Of a stretch of 64,000 nt of DNA, positions 17,588-28,034 are shown piece by piece. Below the pieces are notes generated by a model that had not been told where the DNA came from, searched no databases, and saw only the letters and a program-made list of their open reading frames with translations. The DNA comes from Acidobacteriota bacterium (lineage in GTDB: Bacteria > Acidobacteriota > Holophagae > Acanthopleuribacterales > Acanthopleuribacteraceae): contig JAGQSC010000050.1 of NCBI GenBank assembly GCA_020439745.1, positions 1 through 64,000 on the forward strand, given 5' to 3'. The position numbers were made by a program, and so were the translations under genes. The number at the start of each line of letters is the position of its first letter. Positions within the stretch are counted from its first letter, which is position 1.

Positions 17588-20113
17588 ATGGCTCGGTACG
17601 AACCCTCACTCATCGAACCCAAATGGCAGGACTACTGGGATCAACACCAGACCTTTGCCACACCCACAGCCTTGAATGGACCCAAGTACTACGTGCTTGA
17701 TATGTTCCCCTACCCTTCAGGAGCCGGTCTACACGTGGGTCACCCTTCTGGCTACACCGCCACGGACATCATGGCCCGATACAAACGCGCAAAAGGATTC
17801 AACGTGCTGCACCCTATGGGTTGGGATGCATTTGGGCTGCCTGCCGAGCAATATGCCATTCAAACTGGTACCCATCCTGAGGTCACGACACAGAAAAACA
17901 TCGCCAATTTCAAACGCCAATTGAAATCACTCGGATTCTCTTATGACTGGACACGAGAACTGAGTACGACTCATCCAGACTACTATCGCTGGACACAATG
18001 GATCTTCTTGCAGCTGTACCAGCGAGGTCTGGCCTATGTCGCCGAAGTACCCGTGAACTGGTGCCCTGCCCTGGGAACGGTTTTGGCCAACGAAGAAGTT
18101 ATTAACGGCCGATCCGAACGGGGTGATCACCCGGTGGTTCGAAAGCCCATGCGTCAGTGGATGTTACGCATCACTGATTATGCGGACCGTTTGCTAGACG
18201 ATCTGGAGTCCCTGGACTGGCCCGATTCCATCAAAGAGATGCAACGAAACTGGATTGGTAAATCAATCGGTGCCGAAGTCGATTTCAAAGTAAGCGATCA
18301 CAACGCCAACATTCGCGTATTCACCACGCGACCCGACACCCTATTTGGGGCGACCTATATGGTACTAGCCCCTGAACACCCGTTGGTTCAGACGTTGACC
18401 ACGAACGCGCAACGGGAGTCTGTGCAACAGTACATCGATCAAGCAGCGACCAAGTCCGACCTGGAACGCACCGAGTTGGCCAAGGAAAAAACGGGCGTGT
18501 TCACCGGTGCATACGCCATCAATCCCTTAAATGAAGCGCGAATTCCAATCTGGGTCGCTGACTACGTCCTGATTTCCTACGGAACCGGGGCCATCATGGC
18601 TGTGCCTGGACACGATCAACGGGATTACGAATTTGCGCGAACCTTTGATCTGCCTATCATCGAAGTAATTACCGGCGGAGATATCAGCGAAGCGGCCCAT
18701 ACCGGACATGGAACACTTGTTAACTCGGGGTTTATCAATGGTTTATCCGTAGAAGAGGCAAAAGCGGTGACCATCGATTATCTGGTGAAACATGGGCTCG
18801 GACAAAAAGCCATTAACTATCGACTTCGCGACTGGTTGTTTTCACGTCAACGATATTGGGGTGAACCCTTCCCCGTTGCCTGGGACCAGTCCAATCAGCC
18901 CCATCCTCTCCCCGAACAACAGCTACCGTTACGACTGCCAGAGCTGGCCGATTTTCAGCCGTCGGAATCCGGTGATCCGCCCCTCTCAAAAGCGACCGAG
19001 TGGCTCCATTTTGAGATGGATGGCCTGCCAATGCGCCGCGAAACCAACACCATGCCCCAGTGGGCAGGATCCTGTTGGTATTACCTTCGCTTTGTCGATC
19101 CCCACAATCAACATCAAGCGTGGGACAAAGAAAAGGAGCGGTATTGGATGCCCGTCGACCTTTATGTAGGCGGCGCTGAACATGCGGTGTTGCACCTGCT
19201 CTATGCTCGTTTTTGGCACAAGGTGCTTTACGATGCAGGATACGTTTCCACCGCAGAACCCTTCATGAAACTGATCAATCAAGGACTAATCACTTCTTAC
19301 AGTTTTAAGGATGCCTCCGGTAGGTATGTACATACCGACGACGTAGATTTTGATGGGAATCAAGCCATTGATTCCAGAACCGGTGAATCCCTGGAATTTC
19401 AAGTAGAGAAGATGTCCAAAGGGAAAATGAATGTCATTAACCCCGACCGGATCATTGAATCTTACGGTGCGGATGCCTTCCGCTTGTACGAGATGTTCAT
19501 GGGTCCCCTGGAAATGTCAAAACCGTGGAATACCAAGAGCATTGATGGCGTCCGCCGCTTCTTGGAACGTGTTTGGCGCCTGGTCGTCGACGAAGAGACA
19601 GGTGCACTGGCTACCGGGCTCTCAGACACCGCGCCCAATGACGCCATCAAGCGGCTCTACCACAAGACGATTCAGGGTGTTTCTGACGATATTGAGGCCC
19701 TCCGATTCAATACGGCCATCAGCAAGATGATGGTGCTGGTCAACGGTCTCACCAAAGAGGATGTCCGACCACGAGAGGCCGTTCAAGGGCTGCTTTTGAT
19801 GCTCGCTCCATTCGCTCCACATCTTGCCGAAGAACTTTGGTGCCGGTTGGGACATCAACAATCCATCGCCAAGAGTGCGTTCCCAGTTGCCGATCCCGAA
19901 TGGTGCGTGGACGATTTGATCACCATCGTCGTGCAGATAAATGGCAAAAAACGCGAGGCGCTTGAATTGCCTGCGGATATCGAGCAGGCAGAGGCCCTAA
20001 GTGCCGCTAAAAACAATGAACGAGTGGCCAGCGCCTTACAAGGTCAGCAAATTGTACGCGAAATATTTGTACCGGGACGTTTGATCAATCTGGTGGTGAA
20101 ACCAAGAAGATAG
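17588..20113 (+). CDS. leuS: Leucyl-tRNA synthetase
   Basis: An 841-residue class Ia synthetase charging tRNA-Leu. The HIGH-type motif is [12 protein letters not shown] near residue 50, the KMSKS loop is [10 protein letters not shown] near residue 615 (final Ser replaced by Gly). The CP1 editing domain (about 225-420) has [20 protein letters not shown] and [19 protein letters not shown]. The anticodon-binding and C-terminal domains are complete. GGGAGG lies five bases before the ATG. It stands alone: the divergent RAYT is upstream and an unrelated protease downstream. Confidence 0.98.
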   Translation: MARYEPSLIEPKWQDYWDQHQTFATPTALNGPKYYVLDMFPYPSGAGLHVGHPSGYTATDIMARYKRAKGFNVLHPMGWDAFGLPAEQYAIQTGTHPEVTTQKNIANFKRQLKSLGFSYDWTRELSTTHPDYYRWTQWIFLQLYQRGLAYVAEVPVNWCPALGTVLANEEVINGRSERGDHPVVRKPMRQWMLRITDYADRLLDDLESLDWPDSIKEMQRNWIGKSIGAEVDFKVSDHNANIRVFTTRPDTLFGATYMVLAPEHPLVQTLTTNAQRESVQQYIDQAATKSDLERTELAKEKTGVFTGAYAINPLNEARIPIWVADYVLISYGTGAIMAVPGHDQRDYEFARTFDLPIIEVITGGDISEAAHTGHGTLVNSGFINGLSVEEAKAVTIDYLVKHGLGQKAINYRLRDWLFSRQRYWGEPFPVAWDQSNQPHPLPEQQLPLRLPELADFQPSESGDPPLSKATEWLHFEMDGLPMRRETNTMPQWAGSCWYYLRFVDPHNQHQAWDKEKERYWMPVDLYVGGAEHAVLHLLYARFWHKVLYDAGYVSTAEPFMKLINQGLITSYSFKDASGRYVHTDDVDFDGNQAIDSRTGESLEFQVEKMSKGKMNVINPDRIIESYGADAFRLYEMFMGPLEMSKPWNTKSIDGVRRFLERVWRLVVDEETGALATGLSDTAPNDAIKRLYHKTIQGVSDDIEALRFNTAISKMMVLVNGLTKEDVRPREAVQGLLLMLAPFAPHLAEELWCRLGHQQSIAKSAFPVADPEWCVDDLITIVVQINGKKREALELPADIEQAEALSAAKNNERVASALQGQQIVREIFVPGRLINLVVKPRR

Positions 20114-20259
20114 ACAGCATTGAAGACATTGTCCCCTACCCTCGAATTTTGTCGCGTGGGTTTGTAGCACATTCCGCATGTGATCGCTGTTATGTAATCA
20201 TTGACGACAGCCGATAAAAACCACATCAGACACACAAACCGAGGTGCCTAGGAGGAATT

Positions 20260-23200
20260 ATGTTTCTTCGCTTTTTGACTATCTTTGCCACCTGCGTCGG
20301 ATTTGCAGGTGACTTCGGTCAGATCCCTGCCGACCAGCTTCAGAACGTCCATGCAAAGTACATAGGGCACATGACTCAAGACCTTGCAGGCCTCGCCCAA
20401 TTCAGTAAGAACCATGGCGAACTCATCCACGTGCAAACGAATAGCGTGACTCAAACGCCGAGGTTCATCACGGGTCAACTGACATCGCCGTCATCTCGGG
20501 ATGCCCTCTCGATTGCGACCGAATTCCTCCAACTGCGTCGCGAGTCCTTCAAAATCAACTCAACCATCGCTTTTGTACCGCTTCCCGTTGAACGGGATAG
20601 CCTGGGTATGACTCATATTCGCTTTAACTTGGCCATCGATGGCGTGCCCGTTTGGCCAGCCCAGGTTGCTGTCCATTTAGACCACCGCGGTGTCATTCAC
20701 ACGGTGAACGGAGTATACAGAGGTGATTATCAAGTACACACAAAAGCCAAGCTCTCAACAGAACAAGCTATCGAAATTGCCATGGCGGAGTTGGGGTTGG
20801 ATTCCCAAGCGAAGTTCGAAACGGATCTAATAATTTATGACTGGCAGATTGATGAGCCCACCCTCGCCTATCGCGTCAAAGTGCATCACCCCTCCGATAT
20901 CCTGTTTCATCGAGATTTGTTCATCGATGCCCATTCAGGTGTCCTGATCAATCAAATCGATCAGGTTTGCACGGGTCTTCCCGTTTTCGAAAACAACTTC
21001 AAAGAAGCCGTTAACTGCACGGTATTTCCCAACCGAACCGACAATCAGAGTGCCACCGTTTCCGGTTGGCGCGACAGCAACCAGATCTTTCTGATCAACT
21101 CCAGCAAGCCTATGTTCCCGGGCCAACTGGATCCCAACACATTGGCCGGCACGATCTATCTGCTGGAATGTCTACACACCAACCAACCCCAAGGCTTGTC
21201 GATTGATCCCAACGCTGACGCCTCATTCAATGACAACAATGATACGAAGGCTGCTGGAGCGGCCGCATACAACATGTCGCGCACTTACGACTGGCTGCTC
21301 AACACGTTTAATCGCAACAGTTTCGACGGGAAAGGCAGCGCCCTGCGCATGTTTGTCAACTTCCGTCAGGATCCGAACCAGGGTTTAGACAACGCGTTTT
21401 GGAACGGCCAAGAACTGGTGTTCGGCGATGGTGGCATGATTTCCTATAACTGGGCTTTTTCCTTGGATTTCATGACCCATGAGATATGCCACGCCATTAC
21501 ATCTTCATCCGCCAACCTGGTCTATCAATTTCAGTCGGGCGCACTCAACGAATCTTTTTCCGATATGTACGGAGTCACTCAGGATGATGACGACTGGTTG
21601 ATGGGCGACACCATCATCAAACAGGAGGTCTATATCAGTCCTGGCCTGCGCGATCTATCCAATCCCAATCAAGCGGTCCAAGCTGGCGACTACTTTCATG
21701 GCTGGCAACCGGCCCACATGAACGAATACCAAAACCTAACCGCTGCGCAGGACAATGGCGGTGTTCACATCAACAGCGGTATCCCCAATTTCGCGTACTT
21801 CAAGTTGGCATCGGCGATCGGACGCGCCAAAGCCATTCAAATCATGCATCGAACTTTGACGATGTACCTCACCCGCAACAGCGAGTTCACGGACTTTCGC
21901 GCTGCGGCCGAAAAGGCAGCCGCAGACCTCCACGGAGCTGGCTCTGCGGAACAAAACGCTGTTTCAACCGCGTGTGCGGCGGTAGGTATTGGTGCCGGAA
22001 CACCCCCTCCGCCGCCGGGCGGCAACTCCGCCACCACGCTCTACTACCCCTTTGTGGCACCTTTCAGTTATTACAATCTGGATTACAGCGGCATCTTCAC
22101 CGTATCCAACGTTACCGCTAATACGCTTTCTGGGACGGTGACATACTACGATGCGCAAGGCGTGGCTGCGTCCACAGAATCCTTCAACATCGGCCCCAGA
22201 CAAACCCTGATTGGCACATCTGGCGCCAGCGACCTTTGGTTAAAAATTGAGGCATCCGGACCCATTATCGGTTCTTATCAGCACATGACCGGAGACGGTT
22301 CATCCTGGTCGATGATTCCGGCCACTCGATACATCAGCAACGGTATGTTTGTGCCACACATTGCCACCAATACCCAGAAATTCTGGACGGTAGGTGCCAT
22401 CGCAAATGTCCGTGACACACCCTCCTCCATCATCTATGTGGACAACCTGAATTCGGGCTGGACCATAGGCATCGATCAAGTAGGTCAGGGGATCGCCTTC
22501 GATTTTGAAACCGATCTCTACCAAACCTATCCCAATACATCCGCACTTGGCGGATTGTGGGGCTTCTTTCTCAACTACGACCTGAACGGCAGCAAAGTGT
22601 TGGAACACAACATGACAGGCGCTGAAATCTTTGGACGCAAAGATGCCAACCAGATCGCAGGCTTGATTACTGATGCCTCCAGCGGTCGGGCATTGCTGTT
22701 TACCCATGTGGCGGCCAACACGCAAATCTTCTGGACGGGTTATTCCGTCATCAATCTAACCGACCAGGTCGCGCAAGTGGCCGTCACCGCCTACGACAAT
22801 AGCGGGAGTCAACTATCCAATAACGTGGTCTCCATCCCAGCATTCGGTAAGCTCTTGCGAGTGACTGGCGATAGTTTGGTGCCCCCAGGCACATCATGGT
22901 TTATTGTGTCTGGCCTTTCAGAAACCACCGTTCTAGCGGGTATGGAACTATTTGGTTCCCTGGATGATCGCCAACTTGCGGGATTTCAAGCGACCCCGCT
23001 TGTGGGCACCAAATACTACTTCCCGTTTGTCATATCCGGCACCTCAAACCGACCCCAGATTTTCGACGGCCTCGTAGGCAACTGGACGGGACTTTCTGTG
23101 GTCAATCCGAACGCAGCCACGGCGAATGTCACACTGCGCATTTTCAGGGCTGACGGTTCTGGCGTGGAGGGTAGCCTTTCGGTTGCCAGCAACAACAAGT

Positions 23201-23349
23201 TGCTAAACACCATCCAAGGCATGGCGGGCATCACCAATTTCTACGGATATGTAGAGATTGAATCCGATCAGAACACAGCTGGTTTCTCACTATCCGGATT
23301 TGACAACCAACAGGAACTTGCGGGCAATCCCATGGTATTTGCCGAGTAG
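20260..23349 (+). CDS. Secreted M4 (thermolysin-family) metalloprotease with C-terminal repeats
   Basis: A 1029-residue exported protease. Residues 1-18 are a signal peptide; about 60-235 an FTP/PepSY-type propeptide. The M4 catalytic domain (about 280-570) has the zinc motif HEICHAITS and the second-site Glu in ALNESFSDMYG, plus the substrate-side GGVHINSGIPN. A PPPPPGG linker at about 585 leads to some 440 residues of beta-rich tandem modules, each ending in a motif like EIFGRKDANQIAG. AGGAGG precedes the ATG. It probably digests extracellular protein; the modules may anchor or bind. See also the M36 gene at 25448. Confidence 0.92.
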   Translation: MFLRFLTIFATCVGFAGDFGQIPADQLQNVHAKYIGHMTQDLAGLAQFSKNHGELIHVQTNSVTQTPRFITGQLTSPSSRDALSIATEFLQLRRESFKINSTIAFVPLPVERDSLGMTHIRFNLAIDGVPVWPAQVAVHLDHRGVIHTVNGVYRGDYQVHTKAKLSTEQAIEIAMAELGLDSQAKFETDLIIYDWQIDEPTLAYRVKVHHPSDILFHRDLFIDAHSGVLINQIDQVCTGLPVFENNFKEAVNCTVFPNRTDNQSATVSGWRDSNQIFLINSSKPMFPGQLDPNTLAGTIYLLECLHTNQPQGLSIDPNADASFNDNNDTKAAGAAAYNMSRTYDWLLNTFNRNSFDGKGSALRMFVNFRQDPNQGLDNAFWNGQELVFGDGGMISYNWAFSLDFMTHEICHAITSSSANLVYQFQSGALNESFSDMYGVTQDDDDWLMGDTIIKQEVYISPGLRDLSNPNQAVQAGDYFHGWQPAHMNEYQNLTAAQDNGGVHINSGIPNFAYFKLASAIGRAKAIQIMHRTLTMYLTRNSEFTDFRAAAEKAAADLHGAGSAEQNAVSTACAAVGIGAGTPPPPPGGNSATTLYYPFVAPFSYYNLDYSGIFTVSNVTANTLSGTVTYYDAQGVAASTESFNIGPRQTLIGTSGASDLWLKIEASGPIIGSYQHMTGDGSSWSMIPATRYISNGMFVPHIATNTQKFWTVGAIANVRDTPSSIIYVDNLNSGWTIGIDQVGQGIAFDFETDLYQTYPNTSALGGLWGFFLNYDLNGSKVLEHNMTGAEIFGRKDANQIAGLITDASSGRALLFTHVAANTQIFWTGYSVINLTDQVAQVAVTAYDNSGSQLSNNVVSIPAFGKLLRVTGDSLVPPGTSWFIVSGLSETTVLAGMELFGSLDDRQLAGFQATPLVGTKYYFPFVISGTSNRPQIFDGLVGNWTGLSVVNPNAATANVTLRIFRADGSGVEGSLSVASNNKLLNTIQGMAGITNFYGYVEIESDQNTAGFSLSGFDNQQELAGNPMVFAE

Positions 23350-23355
23350 GACCTC

Positions 23356-23385
23356 GGGCTTGGGGGACAAACGTCTCCCTGGCCC
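23356..23385 (+). terminator. GC-rich hairpin after the M4 protease gene
   Basis: A two-tier stem: GGGC (23356-23359) with GCCC (23382-23385), and GGGGGAC (23362-23368) with GTCTCCC (23373-23379) containing one G-U pair. It begins seven bases after the stop. No T-run follows. Confidence 0.35.
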
Positions 23386-23423
23386 CCTTGCTCACCACAC
23401 AACCGTGAACGACCCCCAAAATC

Positions 23424-23810
23424 TCAAGCGACCGTCGAGTAGATCAGAAATCCGCCAAGCAGTCCCGCCATCATGCCATAGGCGATCACGTATTTTTGTG
23501 CCAACGGAATGACTAGCAACCCAAATCGATGGTGCCAACGCCAAGGCAAAGCGATCAGAACCAGGGCGGTCACGACAATCGCCCACCCAAGTACTTCAAA
23601 AAAGGTCGAAAATCGCATATGTGGACTATTGCCCAGTAACCCCAAGCCCGCGATCAATCGAGCAAACTGTTCCTTATAGTGCGCCGAGGCCGAGCTCGCG
23701 AAAAGCCCCACAAACCTTCTAGCGTCGTCTGTGCGCACTACCGACCAGACACAAAATCCGAGCAAGGTGACTCCGAACACCACGACCAGAGCACCAAAGA
23801 ACCATGTCAT
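23424..23810 (-). CDS. Small membrane protein, hypothetical (128 aa)
   Basis: A 128-residue protein with three hydrophobic segments: residues 2-22, 71-89 and 98-122. The middle loop (about 25-65) is polar and probably periplasmic. I do not recognise the family. The ATG at 23810 (MTWFFGALVVVFG) starts directly in a membrane helix and has a weak AGAAG seven bases upstream; the longer ORF to 23975 adds a basic, unconserved-looking leader. It is convergent with the M4 gene and divergent from the beta-helix gene. Confidence 0.55.
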   Translation of the reverse strand: MTWFFGALVVVFGVTLLGFCVWSVVRTDDARRFVGLFASSASAHYKEQFARLIAGLGLLGNSPHMRFSTFFEVLGWAIVVTALVLIALPWRWHHRFGLLVIPLAQKYVIAYGMMAGLLGGFLIYSTVA

Positions 23811-23925
23811 GCTTCTAGCATAACCCGAACAGGGTGTGATCTCACGCACATCGATGCGACTTACTCTGGATTTTGAGTGACGCGCGCGCAACAATACGTC
23901 ATCCCTATTGACAACCCGAGGTCTT

Positions 23926-25413
23926 ATGAAGCGCATCGCTCTTATGCTGTGGCCGTGCCATTTGGTGTTAGCCACGACGTATTATGTTTCACCCAACGGC
24001 AGCAATCTGGCAGATGGCAGCCTTGTGACGCCCTGGGCCACGCCTGGTTATGCGTCGCGTCAATTATCTCCGGGCGATCGGCTCATCATTTTGGGGGGCC
24101 GGTATGTGCTTTCAGAATACGATGCCGACATCATGATTCCCCCTAGTGGTTCAATTGGCGCCTGGATAACCATTGAGGGAGAGCCAGGAAATCGACCTGA
24201 ATTGGTGGGTCGAAACAATCTCTTTAGCGCCGCCATCCTCAGTGATGTGCACTATCTACACTTTAAGAACCTAGAAATCACCCACGACGACCAAGCTACG
24301 GGTCCCGACATTAATTTTCGCGAGGCCTTCGATTTGGGCGGGTCCCCATGCAGCAATCTCGTTTTCGAAGACTTGTACATTCATCATGTTGACGAATTCG
24401 GCATCAATGCAGGCGACATCGACCAAGTGCTGATCACAAACTGCCGCATCGAGTATTGTGGATTTGGGGCTTTGGGCGGACCGTCCGGCGTTGCTGGTGG
24501 TTGGCGCAATGTGTGTATTTTGGAGTCCACTCTTTCCTATGGCGGGCACTATTATCAAGGTGGCGACGGCAGTACGCGCCCTTATGAGCGGCCGGATGGA
24601 TTTGGCATCGAAGAAAGTAATGGACCGATCTTACTCCAGGACTGTGTTTTGGCACATAACTACGGCGACGGACTGGACTCTAAGTCCAATAACACCGAGG
24701 TATCGCGCTGCATTATTGCCAACAACTCCTGTGACGGTCTCAAGTTGTGGGGCGGCGGGTCGCGTGTGGAAAACACGCTGATTTATGGGCGTGGCGACGG
24801 CAACCCAACTACGTCACCTTGGTCGGCAATCGTGATTGCTGCTTCGCAAAGCGGTCAATCATTTGAGTTGGTCAACGTGACGGTCGATGATCAATTGGGC
24901 AACAACTACATCATGCACGTCCAATATGACGACCCGGAATCTGTTGATCTTTTGATCCAGAACTGCGTCTTTCGGGGCGCAGGGCCCAATTGTCCGATTT
25001 GGCTTCGCGACAATACTTCCGTGACATGGGATCACAACACATTCTACTTTCCCCAAATCACGGAATTCATCCATCAAGGTAGCAATTCCTGGACATCGGC
25101 GAACATTGGGACGTTAGGCATTGCTAACACCTATGAGGATCCCCTGTTCATGGCACCAGCTTGGGGCTCAGATGGAGACTACCAACTTCAAGACTTGAGC
25201 CCGCTCATCGATACAGGTGAGCCCGTTGGAGCGCCTTCGGATGACTTGACGGGAACGCAGCGTGATGCCTGGCCCGACCGCGGATGCTACGAAAAGACCA
25301 GTTGCATCTCTAACTTTTTTGCTCAGTTATTTGCCAGTTTTGCGGCACAACAATGGCCGCTAACACATGACATCATGACCTATGTGAGCTGGTTGAACGC
25401 CTGTTCGGAATGA
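23926..25413 (+). CDS. Secreted right-handed parallel beta-helix protein
   Basis: A 495-residue exported protein. A signal peptide (about residues 1-17) is followed by TTYYVSPNGSNLADGS, a common N-terminal entry into DUF1565/pectate-lyase-like helices. From about 80 to 400 there are short repeating coils such as HYLHFKNLEITHDD, NLVFEDLYIHHV, ILLQDCVLAHNYGDGLDSKSN and VSRCIIANNSCDGLKLW. This is the fold of polysaccharide lyases and adhesins; no catalytic residues can be assigned. The ATG at 23926 has GAGG four bases before it. It sits between two secreted proteases. Confidence 0.85.
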   Translation: MKRIALMLWPCHLVLATTYYVSPNGSNLADGSLVTPWATPGYASRQLSPGDRLIILGGRYVLSEYDADIMIPPSGSIGAWITIEGEPGNRPELVGRNNLFSAAILSDVHYLHFKNLEITHDDQATGPDINFREAFDLGGSPCSNLVFEDLYIHHVDEFGINAGDIDQVLITNCRIEYCGFGALGGPSGVAGGWRNVCILESTLSYGGHYYQGGDGSTRPYERPDGFGIEESNGPILLQDCVLAHNYGDGLDSKSNNTEVSRCIIANNSCDGLKLWGGGSRVENTLIYGRGDGNPTTSPWSAIVIAASQSGQSFELVNVTVDDQLGNNYIMHVQYDDPESVDLLIQNCVFRGAGPNCPIWLRDNTSVTWDHNTFYFPQITEFIHQGSNSWTSANIGTLGIANTYEDPLFMAPAWGSDGDYQLQDLSPLIDTGEPVGAPSDDLTGTQRDAWPDRGCYEKTSCISNFFAQLFASFAAQQWPLTHDIMTYVSWLNACSE

Positions 25414-25437
25414 CCCCGCAGGCAAAAACCTGCGGGG
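25414..25437. terminator. Perfect 9-bp hairpin between convergent genes
   Basis: CCCCGCAGG / CCTGCGGGG with a CAAAAA loop, starting at the first base after the beta-helix stop and 10 bp from the M36 stop on the other strand. No T-run on either side; likely serves both convergent transcripts. Confidence 0.6.
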
Positions 25438-25447
25438 CCCATCGCCA

Positions 25448-27868
25448 TTACTCATTCAATGACGTGACGTTCCCGATTGCTGGTTCGGACAGGTTGTTGA
25501 ACACAAAACCCACGCCGGTGATCAGTGCGCCCGACGATTCGGCAATCATATATACGTCCGTAGAACCTGCTGGTACCAAGTTATTGGCCACAGCAGCAAA
25601 CGGCCGAAACGGGGATAGATTTGCCAACGTCGTCGTGTCGGTCGCGATCAATGTCCCGTTCTGGTTGTAGTACTTCATAGTGACATTGGTGTTGCTACTA
25701 CCCAGGTTCACAATCACGGGTGCCGAGGTCAGGCCATTTGTGATCGGAAGATAACTGAACAGTAACTTGGTTCCCACGCGTTCTCCAGCTGTTGACGGAG
25801 AGCTAGGTACCACAACTGCCACACCCTGTGAAGGCGAACGGCCTGATGCCGCCTCCAGGTTATTGGTCACCCAACCACCTCGCACAGTGGCCTGGTCGGA
25901 TTCCACCTTCACCGTATAGCCTGTGCCGTCGCCCAAAGACGGGAACAGCGATGAAGCAAACTCACTCAAGAACCCGTTGGCAGGAACCGTACGGGTTGTT
26001 GCAGCCGAACCGCCTGTGGACCTTTGCGCAGTCAGGGTCAGGTTTGCAGCTGTGCTGCCGTAGTTATTGACCACGACAATGCTCTCAAATTGAGAGTTGT
26101 TCGAAACCCAAGCATAGACCAATGTGCGGGCCACTGTGGGTGGTGGCGGGGTCATCACCGTGGTCTGAATGTTATGCACGGCGAACTTATCGTGAAACAC
26201 CTGTGCATGAGGACCGGTGGGATAGAGATTTGAAGCTGAATTCACAATAGCCTGTGCCATTTCGGAGATCTTTACATTAGATCCGAATCCGAAATGAGCT
26301 TGAAGAATTACTCGATCGACTTCGGAGCGCGGAACACCCATTTGCAGCAGGGAAAGCAATGACTGAAATAGAGGTGTGGACCACAATTCATCAGAATAAA
26401 CGCCACCTACAAACTCATGGGCATCATAGCTTAGGTTTGAGTTGTATTGATATTGGGTCTGGTCCATGTCGCGACCCCCCCAGCAGTTGTTGTGGCCGTC
26501 CCAAGGAAAGGCCCAAGCCGGGTTAAAACTCAGGCCATTTGGCGTGGACATGCGGTAGCTGCCAGCCCAGTAGTCGCCGAAACCCTCACCCATGGCACCC
26601 GTGTCGCCACCAAACCAATTGTTATTAATGCTGTGATGAAGGGCATGACCGTATTCATGCAAGATCACAAAGGCATCTTCATTATCGTCCACGCAACCGT
26701 GACCAAAACTCATGGCATTGGCGTTGGGCGAAAAGAACGAGTTGTCTGCGCCACCCGCGCCATCGGAATCCACCCGAATAGAATTAAACTGAATGCCTGT
26801 GCTGCCTGTAAAACCCAATGACTGGATGTAGCGCTGGTTCTGGTCCACATGGAAGTAACTCATGGCATCGTTAAAGGCATTGTTGCCACGTCTCGCCGTC
26901 CAGGCACCATTTGAAGTGGTGCTGGGTGGTGTGGCTGGCGGATCAAAATTCTCGATCCTTACCCAGGGGCCCACCAACGAGAAGGTACCGCCCGATTGCG
27001 TAATGTCCAACAGCGACCGGTTGAAATAGGCGGCATCAAAGGTACTTGAGGGATTGGTATCGCGGAGTCCCGAATTCATCAAGGTGGTCACTGGATCGGG
27101 ATCAAACACATCGGCCGTGCCATTCGCTTTCATACCCGATTTGGCAATGTCCGCCAATTCTCGAGCATAAAACTCGGAAAAGGCTCGGACACGGTCGATG
27201 GCTGGTCCAGAAACCAGTGTTCGAGTATCTTCGATCGGTTTGCGTGAAATGATGGTTTGTCGAACGTCCAAAACCGTGCCTGTGACCGCATCGATTTTGT
27301 GTTCCCAGTAGCCATAGGGCTCAGTCACCGCGAGATCGACCAAATAAACAAGCCTCAGTTGATTGCCTTCCGGATAAAGCACCAATCGATCTGACGGTGG
27401 CAGAATCAATGACCCTTGAACGGCTAAATCTTCCCACGCGATGTCGTAGGCATCGTCGGAAGTCATAAGGGTTTGAGAAACGATCTGTTTGTTCGCGTCA
27501 GTCAGAGGATGGGTGTTGTTGTAGACCTGATAGACACGACCATCATGCCTGACAGACACAACAATTTCGGCACCGTACACAGGCACGCCACGATGATTTT
27601 GCGAGAAATGATAGTGGTTGCCCAACAAGCTCTGCTTGACTTGCGTCAGCTCCAGATTCTCAAGGGCGGGCTGCAATCCGTAAAGCTTTGCGTGGGACTC
27701 CAAATAATTCCGGGCCACTTGCATTCCATCCTCACTCGATGGTTGTGATTGGATTGTCACCATCTTGGCGAAATCGGATCTCCAATCCTGATGGTAGGAT
27801 TCAACGATGCTTGACGTGTCCGCTCCTGAAAGGAATGAAGACATCAAGGCCAACAAAATCAACGACAT
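25448..27868 (-). CDS. Secreted M36 (fungalysin-family) metalloprotease
   Basis: An 806-residue exported protease. Residues 1-16 are a signal peptide, then an FTP/PepSY propeptide (about 35-215). The catalytic domain has the zinc motif ILHEYGHALHHS near residue 407 and the downstream Glu in GEGFGDYWAGS. MSFGHGCVDDNEDAF and SDELWSTPLFQSLL are family-typical. The last 235 residues, after TPPPPTVAR, form two beta-sandwich modules similar in style to the M4 protease tail. AAGGAG precedes the ATG by eight to nine bases. Both proteases, with different zinc folds, flank the beta-helix protein. Confidence 0.92.
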   Translation of the reverse strand: MSLILLALMSSFLSGADTSSIVESYHQDWRSDFAKMVTIQSQPSSEDGMQVARNYLESHAKLYGLQPALENLELTQVKQSLLGNHYHFSQNHRGVPVYGAEIVVSVRHDGRVYQVYNNTHPLTDANKQIVSQTLMTSDDAYDIAWEDLAVQGSLILPPSDRLVLYPEGNQLRLVYLVDLAVTEPYGYWEHKIDAVTGTVLDVRQTIISRKPIEDTRTLVSGPAIDRVRAFSEFYARELADIAKSGMKANGTADVFDPDPVTTLMNSGLRDTNPSSTFDAAYFNRSLLDITQSGGTFSLVGPWVRIENFDPPATPPSTTSNGAWTARRGNNAFNDAMSYFHVDQNQRYIQSLGFTGSTGIQFNSIRVDSDGAGGADNSFFSPNANAMSFGHGCVDDNEDAFVILHEYGHALHHSINNNWFGGDTGAMGEGFGDYWAGSYRMSTPNGLSFNPAWAFPWDGHNNCWGGRDMDQTQYQYNSNLSYDAHEFVGGVYSDELWSTPLFQSLLSLLQMGVPRSEVDRVILQAHFGFGSNVKISEMAQAIVNSASNLYPTGPHAQVFHDKFAVHNIQTTVMTPPPPTVARTLVYAWVSNNSQFESIVVVNNYGSTAANLTLTAQRSTGGSAATTRTVPANGFLSEFASSLFPSLGDGTGYTVKVESDQATVRGGWVTNNLEAASGRSPSQGVAVVVPSSPSTAGERVGTKLLFSYLPITNGLTSAPVIVNLGSSNTNVTMKYYNQNGTLIATDTTTLANLSPFRPFAAVANNLVPAGSTDVYMIAESSGALITGVGFVFNNLSEPAIGNVTSLNE

Positions 27869-27981
27869 ACACTAACTCCTTCGATGTGTAAAAAGTGTGG
27901 TTCCTGACTCTAATCTATGACGCGACAGAAATAAAGCAAGTGGGCCAAAGTCTTTGAGAGCACTTTTCGTGCCGACGACCA

Positions 27982-28013
27982 GAAAAAACAAAGGCCGCGC
28001 GAGGCGGCCTTTG
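27982..28013 (-). terminator. Intrinsic terminator of the OmpA-like gene
   Basis: A 10-bp stem CAAAGGCCGC/GCGGCCTTTG (27989-28013) with a GCGAG loop, followed on the minus strand by a T-run (plus-strand A at 27983-27988). It lies 22 bp past the stop of the 28035 gene. Confidence 0.85.
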
Positions 28014-28034
28014 TAGGTTTGGATCATGAATAGG

